From JAIQGF01 sp051006995 (lineage in GTDB: Bacteria > Acidobacteriota > Terriglobia > Terriglobales > Acidobacteriaceae), in NCBI GenBank assembly GCA_051006995.1, contig JBPCSQ010000014.1, positions 1-64,000 on the forward strand: 64,000 nucleotides of DNA. The letters run 5' to 3'. The position numbers were made by a program, and so were the translations under genes. Positions 42,624 through 49,869 of this stretch are shown piece by piece. Position 1 is the stretch's first letter. Each line of letters opens with the position of its first letter. The notes under the pieces were generated by a model, which did not search any database, was not told where the DNA came from, and saw only the letters and a list, made by a program, of their open reading frames with translations.

Positions 42624-43786
42624 CACCACCCCGTCACGCGCAAAACCGGCGCGCGCCGGGGGCCCCAGGGCGAGCCCGAACCGGCAGCCGGAACGCAATG
42701 TTTTTCCGCATGCTGATGCGGGCGACCATGGTAAAACCAGGACGGGTCGTCTCGGCGCTGGTGGCGGTCACTGTGGCGGCTTCGGTTGCGACCGCGATGA
42801 TGAACCTGTACGTGGATGTGCAGGCGAAGTTGCGCAAAGAGTTCCGAAGCTACGGCGCCAACCTCGTGGTGGTAGCCGGCGACGGGCAGACGCTCCCCTC
42901 CGATGCGCTGGCGCGGGTCGAGAGCATTCTCGGGCATCACGGGACGGCAGTCCCCTTCGCTTACGCTGTCGCCCGTACCGCGAAAGGCGAGCCGGTGGTG
43001 GTTGCCGGCACGGATATGGAACGCGTGCGCAAGCTGGACGCGTGGTGGTCGGTGACGGGATGGCCGAGCGGGCCGAATGCGGTGCTGGTTGGCGCGCGGG
43101 CGGCGGCCGCGGTTTCGCCGGATAACAAACCGTTCAAGCTGACGTTCAACGAGCACCCGCTGACAGTGAGCGCGGCCGGCATGCTGCGCACCGGCGCCGC
43201 CGAGGACAGCCGCATTTACCTCGACTTGAAAGATTTCACCGCGTGGACCGGAGTGCAGCCGTCTTCGATGGAAATTGGCGCCACTGGGACCCCGGAGGAA
43301 ATCGGTGCTACCATCCGCAAGCTCAGCGCTGCCCTTCCCGGCGCGGAAGTGCGCCCGGTGCGGCAGATCATGGAAGGCGAGGCGCGGGTGCTGGGGAAGA
43401 CGCGGGCCACGCTGCTGGCGGCGGTGGCGCTGATCATCCTGACAGCGGCGCTGTGTGTGCTGGCCACGCTGACGGCGTGGGTGCTGGATCGGCGGCGGGA
43501 CTTTGCGATCATGAAGGCCCTGGGCGCGAGCGAGCGTCTGGTGAATGGATTCTTTGCCGCCGAAGCGGCGGCGCTGGGCGCCATCGGCGCCATTGTGGGG
43601 TTCTTGTTTGGCATCGGAGTCGCGGCATGGATTGGGCGAGTGAACTTCCATGCGGCGGTGGAGCCGCGCTTCGGCATTTTTCCGGCAGTGTTTGCCGGAA
43701 GCATTGCGGTGGCGCTGCTTTCGGCCGTGCTGCCCATCGGCCTGTTACGCCGGGTGCAGCCCGCGACCATTCTGAGGGGAGAGTGA
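42620..43786 (+). CDS. ABC transporter permease, MacB/FtsX-like (iron island, second)
   Basis: 388 residues if started at ATG 42620, which overlaps the previous stop and has GAGGTGACGC before it. Homology with the first permease begins only at Met 27 (ATG 42698, MFFRMLMRAT), so the first 26 residues (Arg/Pro-rich) are either an extension or untranslated. Topology is the same: one helix, periplasmic domain beginning KEFRSYGANLVVVAGDGQ, three C-terminal helices with LDRRRDFAIMKALGASERLV. The shared RxYGANLVV block shows the two permeases are duplicates that form a heterodimer. Confidence 0.92.
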   Translation: MTPPRHAQNRRAPGAPGRARTGSRNAMFFRMLMRATMVKPGRVVSALVAVTVAASVATAMMNLYVDVQAKLRKEFRSYGANLVVVAGDGQTLPSDALARVESILGHHGTAVPFAYAVARTAKGEPVVVAGTDMERVRKLDAWWSVTGWPSGPNAVLVGARAAAAVSPDNKPFKLTFNEHPLTVSAAGMLRTGAAEDSRIYLDLKDFTAWTGVQPSSMEIGATGTPEEIGATIRKLSAALPGAEVRPVRQIMEGEARVLGKTRATLLAAVALIILTAALCVLATLTAWVLDRRRDFAIMKALGASERLVNGFFAAEAAALGAIGAIVGFLFGIGVAAWIGRVNFHAAVEPRFGIFPAVFAGSIAVALLSAVLPIGLLRRVQPATILRGE

Positions 43787-43787
43787 A

Positions 43788-45023
43788 ATGATTCGGCTCG
43801 TCAACGTCAGCCGGCTGTATCCCGCGAAAGCGGAAGAAAACGGCGGCACCATCAAGGCGCTGGACAGCGTGTCGCTGCATGTGGAAGAAGGCGAGTGGCT
43901 GGCGATGATGGGGCCTTCCGGCTCGGGCAAGTCCACGTTGGTGAACCTGATCGGCTGCCTCGACCGTCCCACATCCGGCGAAATCTGGCTCGACAACCAG
44001 AATGTGGCGAGCCTCTCCTCGTCCGACTTGAACCGCGTGCGGGCGGAAAAGATCGGCTTCGTGTTCCAGCAATTCCACTTGATTCCCTACCTGACGTCGC
44101 TGGAGAACGTGATGCTGGCACAGTACTTCCACAGCATGACCGACGAGCAGGAGGCGCTGGAAGCGCTGGAGCGGGTCGGGTTGCGTGAGCGCGCGCATCA
44201 TCTTCCGGCGCATCTTTCCGGCGGCGAGCAGCAGCGGGTGTGCATCGCGCGCGCGCTGATTAACGACCCCAAGATCGTGCTGGCCGACGAGCCCACGGGA
44301 AACCTGGACGCGCAGAACGAAGAGATCGTCATGCGCCTGCTGCGCGAGTTGCACCAGCAGGGCCGAACCATCGTGATGGTGACGCACGATCCGGTGGTAG
44401 CGCGCATGGCCGACCGGCGCATCGAGTTGCATCACGGCAAAATCGCCGCCAGCGAGACCTTCGCGCTCAAGGACGAAGAACAGATTGACGAGATCCTGGA
44501 AGAAATCTGGGTGCTGCAAGAGCATGGAGAAGGCGCCGAACTGGGGCGCATGGAAGTGCACGGACCGGGCACGCTGCCGGCGTCGCTGGCCATCGAGCGC
44601 ATGGTGGAGCTGGGGCTGGTGACGACGGCGCCGCACCCGCCACAGGCGCACGGGCACAAGCACGTGGTGAATCCCTGCCACGACGCCATCATCTACACCG
44701 GCGAAATCCCGGCCGACGGCAGCATGCTGATCGAGTTCAGCGAACGCGGACGCAAGCGCGCCGCCGACGTCATCCGGCGGCACCGGCTGGCAGAAAAGCT
44801 GTTCACCGAGAGCTTGGGAATGATTAACGAGGCGGAGATTGAAGAGCAGGCGTGCAAGTTCGAGCACATCCTGTCGCCCGAAGCGACGGAGCGAATCTGC
44901 GCCTTTCTCGGTCACCCGAAGACCTGCCCGCACGGGGCGGCGATTCCGCCGGGAGATTGCTGCACCCGTCCGGCGGCAGAAAATATGCAGCGGCTGTTCG
45001 CGCACGCGCGGGTGCACAAATAG
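43788..45023 (+). CDS. ABC ATPase fused to a DtxR-like metal-sensor domain
   Basis: 411 residues, one uninterrupted frame. Residues 1-222 are a LolD/MacB-type ATPase: Walker A GPSGSGKST (42-50), Q-loop in FVFQQFHLIPY, signature LSGGEQQR (143-150), Walker B IVLADEP (163-169), H-loop His 200. Residues about 229-390 resemble DtxR/MntR repressors: a wHTH-like part (EILEEIWVLQEHGEGAE to MVELGLVTT), then SERGRKRAADVIRRHRLAEKLF and QACKFEHILSPEATERI. The DtxR metal ligands align as His 332, Glu 336, Cys 356, Glu 359 and His 360; the DtxR His98 position is Glu. A His/Cys loop (HPPQAHGHKHVVNPCH) and a Cys tail add possible metal ligands. It starts 1 bp after the second permease and ends the iron island. 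Confidence 0.9.
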   Translation: MIRLVNVSRLYPAKAEENGGTIKALDSVSLHVEEGEWLAMMGPSGSGKSTLVNLIGCLDRPTSGEIWLDNQNVASLSSSDLNRVRAEKIGFVFQQFHLIPYLTSLENVMLAQYFHSMTDEQEALEALERVGLRERAHHLPAHLSGGEQQRVCIARALINDPKIVLADEPTGNLDAQNEEIVMRLLRELHQQGRTIVMVTHDPVVARMADRRIELHHGKIAASETFALKDEEQIDEILEEIWVLQEHGEGAELGRMEVHGPGTLPASLAIERMVELGLVTTAPHPPQAHGHKHVVNPCHDAIIYTGEIPADGSMLIEFSERGRKRAADVIRRHRLAEKLFTESLGMINEAEIEEQACKFEHILSPEATERICAFLGHPKTCPHGAAIPPGDCCTRPAAENMQRLFAHARVHK

Positions 45024-45038
45024 CAGACCGGTTCCGAC

Positions 45039-46046
45039 TTATAGAGATGTCCGCAGCCGTTCAGCTCCCGAGGCGGATGCCCTTGAGTGCGATGTGTGTG
45101 CGGCTGGGCGCTCGCGCCCCGAACTCTTCTTCAGAGCGATCTCCCGGGGGAGTGCGTGTTCGCCATGTGCCTGGTGGAAGTAATCGGCGGCCATTTCAAT
45201 GAACGAGCCCAGCGCCGTGGAGACGAAGGCGTCCCGTCGGCGCACCAGCACGGTTTGTACTTGTGCCTCGTGGGCCGGCAGGCGATGAATTGCGACGCGC
45301 CCATCGCGCTCCGACTGCTCAACCACAATCCGCGGCAGTAGGGTTAGCCCGATGCCGGCGGCAACGCAACCCACAATCCCATCGAGTGAGCCAAGCTCCA
45401 GGCGGCGGAGCGCCACAATGCCCCGTGCCGCGAGCAGGTTCTCCAGCCGCACTCGATAGGAACACCCGGAACGAAAGACGATGATCTTGACTCCGCCCTG
45501 CGGGTTGCCGGCCAATGCTGGAAGACTCCGGATCCAAGGAGCGGTGACGACCACCAGCTCTTCCTGGATCACGGGAATGGCGAGAAGTTCCGGATGTTCC
45601 AGCGGACCGGCGACAAAGCCTGCCTCGATGTGGCGCTCCAGCACCTGCTCGATGAGCCCGGCAGTGGGGCCGGTGTTGATTTCGATGTCGACGTCGGGAT
45701 AGCGGCTGGCGTAGGCGGAGAGCAGAGGCGGGAGACGCAAGGCGGTGGCTGTCTCCATGGCGCCAATGCTGATTTGGCCGTGTGGAACAGGCCCGTCCAT
45801 GGCGGCCTGTTTGGCTTCTCCCACCAGGCGGGCAATCCGCTCCGCGTACGGAAGAAGCTGACCACCGGCGGTAGTCAGGGTTACCCCCCGACTATGGCGG
45901 TAAAAGAGCGGCACCCCGAGTTCGTCTTCCAGAAGTTGTACGCGTTGGGTGACATTCGATTGAACCGTGTTGAGGTTAATCGCAGCCTTGGAAATGCAGC
46001 CCGTGTGGGCCACCTCTGCAAACAACGCCAGATCGCTCGCATCCAT
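45039..46046 (-). CDS. LysR-family transcriptional regulator
   Basis: 335 residues from ATG 46046 (GTGAGG upstream; a GTG two codons earlier is too close to it). The N-terminal wHTH is standard: LALFAEVAHTGCISKAAINL then TVQSNVTQRVQLLEDELGVPLFYR (recognition helix) and VTLTTAGGQLLPYA. Residues 90-290 are the periplasmic-binding-fold effector domain. The C-terminal about 35 residues are a Ser/Arg-rich tail beyond the normal end. It is convergent with the iron island (15 bp) and divergent from the dihaem protein, with a T-N11-A dyad between; LysR proteins usually control the divergent gene. Effector unknown. Confidence 0.92.
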   Translation of the reverse strand: MDASDLALFAEVAHTGCISKAAINLNTVQSNVTQRVQLLEDELGVPLFYRHSRGVTLTTAGGQLLPYAERIARLVGEAKQAAMDGPVPHGQISIGAMETATALRLPPLLSAYASRYPDVDIEINTGPTAGLIEQVLERHIEAGFVAGPLEHPELLAIPVIQEELVVVTAPWIRSLPALAGNPQGGVKIIVFRSGCSYRVRLENLLAARGIVALRRLELGSLDGIVGCVAAGIGLTLLPRIVVEQSERDGRVAIHRLPAHEAQVQTVLVRRRDAFVSTALGSFIEMAADYFHQAHGEHALPREIALKKSSGRERPAAHTSHSRASASGAERLRTSL

Positions 46047-46052
46047 AGACAC

Positions 46053-46224
46053 CTCACGACATCACCAAAAATGATGGCTTACATCACAACAAACCATTTG
46101 TCGAGAGGTCGAGCTCTGGTTAATGTTGGCCTAAAGAACAGGCCTGCGGACGTCGCAGCTAGCCAAAAATTCTAGCACGATTCGCGGTTGGGCGGATGGC
46201 GTTGGGCCGAACAGGAGACCGACT
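46053..46224 (+). promoter_or_regulatory. LysR/peroxidase intergenic region with T-N11-A dyad
   Basis: TGATG-GCTTA-CATCA (46072-46086) is a perfect five-base dyad with T-N11-A geometry, the LysR box form, and another CATCA half-site lies 12 bp before it (46060-46064). The site is 26 bp from the LysR start and about 140 bp before the dihaem protein start. No good promoter boxes could be fixed. Confidence 0.55.
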
Positions 46225-47580
46225 ATGGTGGGGACTCGGTCAGGCATATTGGCATTACTCGGGGCTACGGTCCTGACGATCAGCGTGGGGGCGGCAACGG
46301 CGTTCCTTCCGAATCTGCTTCCGTTCAGTAATCCCAGCGGCATAGCAAGCACATTCCACACGACTGGGACGATAGATCTCTCTACTGCCTTTTTTCAGAA
46401 TCTGGGCAGCAATGGCCGAACTTGTGTCACCTGCCACCAGCCCAGTGATGGCTGGACGGTGACGCCAGCGCACATCCAGGCGCGGTTCGCAGCCAGCGGC
46501 GGTCTGGACCCGATTTTCCGGCCGGTGGACGGCGCCAACTGTCCGACGGCTGATGTTTCCACCGTGCAAGCGCGGCAAGCGGCCTACAGTATGCTGCTGA
46601 ACAAGGGTCTGATTCGCGTCTCGATCGGAGTGCCGGCCACCGCCGATTTCCAGGTCATTGGAATTGACGATCCATACGCCTGCCCGGAGACAACGACGGC
46701 TGGGCTGGCCCTATTCCGTCGCCCGCTGCCCGGCACGAATCTTCCCTTCCTTACCACCGTGATGTGGGATGGTCGCGAAAGCCAACCCGGACAATCATTG
46801 CACGATAGCCTGAAGCACCAGGCGATGGATGCGACGCTGGGTCACGCGCAAGCGGCTGTGGCCCCGACCGATGAGCAACTGGAGCAAATTGTTGCGGTGG
46901 AAACGGCCAACTTTACTGCCCAGTCCATGGACCGATCCGCAGGCATCCTCAATGCACAACAAGCCAGCGGCGGGCCCGTGCCGCTCTCACAACAGAGCTT
47001 CTCTCCCGGAATTAACGATCCACTGGGCCCACCAGGTACGTTCGACCAGGTGGCGTTCACGATCTACCCGAAGTGGGCGGGCCTGAACAGCCCCACGCGC
47101 TCTTCCATAGCGCGCGGCGAAGCGCTGTTCAACACGCTGCCGATCACGATCTCCGGAGTCGCCGGGCTGAACGACAAAACCGGCGTACCGGCGTCGTTCA
47201 CGGGAAGCTGCACGACGTGCCACAACACACCCAATGTTGGAAACCATTCGGTTCCCCTGGCGATCAACATCGGCGTGACCGATTACCCGGCACTGCCGCC
47301 GCTCGACACCACCGGCCTGCCGATCTACACCATTCAGTGCACCAACGGAACAACGGTTCAGGTTACCGATCCGGCGCGGGCGCTCATTACTGGCAAGTGC
47401 AAAGACATCGGCAAGACCAAGGGACCGATCCTTCGCGGCTTGGCCGCGCGCGCTCCATACTTCCACAACGGCTCGGCAGCGACGCTGCGTGATGTGGTGG
47501 AGTTCTACAACAACCGCTTTAATCTCCAGCTGACGGAACAGCAGAAGCAGGACCTGGCGGCGTTCCTGGGGGCGCTCTGA
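46225..47580 (+). CDS. Dihaem cytochrome c peroxidase-like protein
   Basis: 451 residues with a signal or anchor (residues 7-27). Two c-type haem motifs, CVTCH (67-71) and CTTCH (329-333), lie far apart, as in the bacterial cytochrome c peroxidase/MauG family, although spacing is larger than usual. The conserved C-terminal RAPYFHNGSAATLRDVVEFY is a family hallmark. MWDGRES (180-186) matches the region before the second domain in related secreted dihaem proteins. Likely periplasmic or outer-membrane-facing, acting in peroxide reduction or oxidation of a small substrate. AGGAGACCGACT precedes ATG 46225. Divergent from the LysR gene, which probably regulates it. Confidence 0.88.
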   Translation: MVGTRSGILALLGATVLTISVGAATAFLPNLLPFSNPSGIASTFHTTGTIDLSTAFFQNLGSNGRTCVTCHQPSDGWTVTPAHIQARFAASGGLDPIFRPVDGANCPTADVSTVQARQAAYSMLLNKGLIRVSIGVPATADFQVIGIDDPYACPETTTAGLALFRRPLPGTNLPFLTTVMWDGRESQPGQSLHDSLKHQAMDATLGHAQAAVAPTDEQLEQIVAVETANFTAQSMDRSAGILNAQQASGGPVPLSQQSFSPGINDPLGPPGTFDQVAFTIYPKWAGLNSPTRSSIARGEALFNTLPITISGVAGLNDKTGVPASFTGSCTTCHNTPNVGNHSVPLAINIGVTDYPALPPLDTTGLPIYTIQCTNGTTVQVTDPARALITGKCKDIGKTKGPILRGLAARAPYFHNGSAATLRDVVEFYNNRFNLQLTEQQKQDLAAFLGAL

Positions 47581-47613
47581 GAGCGTGAACGCGGCGACGC
47601 AAACGCAGAGATT

Positions 47614-49557
47614 CTATTGCACGAGGCCGACACGGCGGAGCAGGTTCTGAAATCGCGGATCACTGCGTAGGGGATCGAACATCGGATCGACCTTCAACGA
47701 GGTCATCAGGCTCGAATGGTCCTGGAACGTCCTCTGCAGCCAGACAAAAGCTTCATCCTTCTCTCCCATGCCAGCGTACATGGTGGCGAGCATCGGCGAT
47801 GGATCCAGGTGCCGGCGCCGCATGGCTTGTTCCGCCTTGGCGAGAGTTTGCAGCGCGCGCGCGTGCTGGCCGGCGCGGAAAAGAACGTGGGCCTGATGTC
47901 CCAAACCCCAACCCAGGTCTCCGGTTCGCTCAAGATGGTCGATCACTTTGAGGGCATCATCGAGCCGCCCTTGTTCGGCATAGGCGGACGCCAAAACGCC
48001 CTCCGTCCGCGGCATGGTCTGGCTCATGGCGAGGACTGAGCCAAGCTGCGCGATGGCGCGGTCATAGTCGCGAGCGTAGTAAAAGATGGCACCGCGATCC
48101 ACGGCGATGATCAGGGACAACGGATCAAGCTGGCGGGCGCGCTCGCTCTCGGCCAGCGCCTCGTTGAACCGGCCTTCGAATGCCAGGAACTCGGCATACC
48201 ACTGGTGAGCGGTGGCATAGTTGGGATCCAACTGGATGGCCCTGCGGTACTCCTTCTCCGCGGTGGGCCAATCCCAATCGTAGTTTTCGGAAATGAGCGC
48301 CAGGGAGGTGTGGGCCTCGGCCAGTCCGTCATTGATCTCTAACGCCTTGAGGGCGGCCGCGCGGGCCTTCGGCATAAGCTCGTTTTGCGGGCCGAGATAA
48401 TAGCTGCTCATGAGCGCATACGAGTCGGCCAGACCGGCATAGGCGCGAGCGTAGCCTGGGTCCCTGGCGGTGGCTTGCTGGAAAAATTCCGCTGCCTGGC
48501 GGAAGCCCTCAGCCGTCCTCTTGTTCCAGAAATACCGGCCCTTTAAGTACAGATCGTAAGCTTCATAGGCTTGCGGAGACAGGGATGGCTGGGGCGAGGG
48601 TTCCGTTTTCTTTCGGTTGCTGAGCGCCAGTTGAATTTCGTCGGCGATTTCCTGCGCAATTTCATTCTGGAGAACCAGGACTTCCTTGAGCTCGCGGTCG
48701 TACTCGCGCGCGAACAGGTGCGTCTGATCGTTCACCTGAACGAGTTGGGCGGTGATGCGCACATGATTGGAATCGCGGCGAACACTACCCTCCAAGACAT
48801 ATTGAACGCCGAGCTCGCGGCCGATCCGATCCAAATGCTGCTGTCCGTTCTTGTAGGACATCACCGAGGTGCGCGCGATCACTCCGAGGTGGGCAGGATC
48901 CAGACGCCCGAGTTGGGTGATCATTTCCTCGGTAAAACCATCGCTGAAGTAATCCTGGGCGGCGTCGCCCGTCAGATTAGAAAAGGGCAGGACTGCCAGC
49001 ATCATGCGCCCGGGTACCGCCGGCGAAGAAGTTTGGAAGTGCAACCATTGCAAATATCCGATGGCGGCGGCGGCTGCGAGCAGACAGGCGAGGAGCGTAA
49101 CCCGCAGCCATGGACGCCCGGGCAGATGGGCCTTGGCGGTGGGAGCGGCAGTGATCTGCGGCTTGGTGACGAGTTCCGGGCCGGCGGCCGGCGACTCGGG
49201 CAAGGAAGTGGCGGGAGCAGCGATCAGCTTGACCTCGGCTGCAAAGCGGTAGCCCCGCCCCACGGTTTCGACATAGCGCGGCTCGGCGGCAGAATCGCCC
49301 AGCGCCGCCCGCAATTTCCCGATGGCGCTGCTGATGTTGTTATCGAAATCGACGAAAGTGCCTTCGGGCCACAGGCGAGCCTGCATTTCTTCTCGGGTGA
49401 CGATTTCCCCGGGATGCTCCAGCAGCATGACCAGAATGGCAAAGGGGCGGTCCTGCAGCTTGAGGTGAATTCCGTATTTCAGGAGTTCGCCGGTCCGAAG
49501 ATCAGCCGTAAAAGGGCCAAACTGGATTTGAAGACGGGTTGGTACTGGTTGCGCCAT
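47614..49557 (-). CDS. CadC-type winged-helix regulator with FlgO-like and TPR periplasmic half
   Basis: 647 residues from ATG 49557. Residues about 8-108 are an OmpR/PhoB-type winged helix (LRTGELLKYGIHLKLQDRPF, EIVTREEMQARLWPEGTFV, RYVETVGRGYRFAAEV). A Pro/Ala linker leads to one membrane helix (about 147-168), then a FlgO/TolB-N-like domain (MLAVLPFSNLTGDAAQDYF onward) and six or more TPR units. CadC/ToxR family members bind DNA in the cytosol and sense in the periplasm. The sensor half is the same type as in the Ser/Thr kinase at 27390-29861. It is divergent from the large secreted protein, and the shared 59-bp element begins 64 bp upstream of its start, so it may bind there. Confidence 0.92.
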   Translation of the reverse strand: MAQPVPTRLQIQFGPFTADLRTGELLKYGIHLKLQDRPFAILVMLLEHPGEIVTREEMQARLWPEGTFVDFDNNISSAIGKLRAALGDSAAEPRYVETVGRGYRFAAEVKLIAAPATSLPESPAAGPELVTKPQITAAPTAKAHLPGRPWLRVTLLACLLAAAAAIGYLQWLHFQTSSPAVPGRMMLAVLPFSNLTGDAAQDYFSDGFTEEMITQLGRLDPAHLGVIARTSVMSYKNGQQHLDRIGRELGVQYVLEGSVRRDSNHVRITAQLVQVNDQTHLFAREYDRELKEVLVLQNEIAQEIADEIQLALSNRKKTEPSPQPSLSPQAYEAYDLYLKGRYFWNKRTAEGFRQAAEFFQQATARDPGYARAYAGLADSYALMSSYYLGPQNELMPKARAAALKALEINDGLAEAHTSLALISENYDWDWPTAEKEYRRAIQLDPNYATAHQWYAEFLAFEGRFNEALAESERARQLDPLSLIIAVDRGAIFYYARDYDRAIAQLGSVLAMSQTMPRTEGVLASAYAEQGRLDDALKVIDHLERTGDLGWGLGHQAHVLFRAGQHARALQTLAKAEQAMRRRHLDPSPMLATMYAGMGEKDEAFVWLQRTFQDHSSLMTSLKVDPMFDPLRSDPRFQNLLRRVGLVQ

Positions 49558-49869
49558 CCAGCAACTCAGGCAAGGTTGACAAAGTGTATCACGAGTCGGC
49601 CCACGCGTACGTCGTGTGGATTGAACAGCTTGCGCGGTAAACAAAAAAACATCGACAAGTAAGCCCCTGTCCATTGACGAGCACAAATGCGGAGGCGCAG
49701 GTTGCGTTGTGATGGTGCGGCGAGGGGGTCAGATGAAGGTGCTGTGCACCTTTGGGCTTCGTGCTGATTGCCGCATATTCCTGACCTCGCCCACAAATGC
49801 AACTTTAGCCAGCTTATTCGCACTTATCCAGCGAGATCTCTAGCTGCCGGATATCGGGAGGAGAAGAGA
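49558..49869. other. Divergent promoter region of regulator and large secreted protein
   Basis: About 310 bp. Apart from the shared 59-bp element at 49621-49679 I see no gene. GGGAGGAGAAGAGA right before ATG 49870 is a strong ribosome site. Promoter boxes could not be set with confidence. Confidence 0.4.
49621..49679 (+). promoter_or_regulatory. Shared 59-bp upstream element, copy 2
   Basis: Ungapped match to 26328-26386 (about 45 of 59 positions), with blocks CGGTAAACAA and GTCCATTGACG fully conserved and 32 bp from the start of one GTAAACAA to the start of the other block in both copies. It lies between the CadC-type regulator start (49557) and the secreted protein start (49870). Confidence 0.6.
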
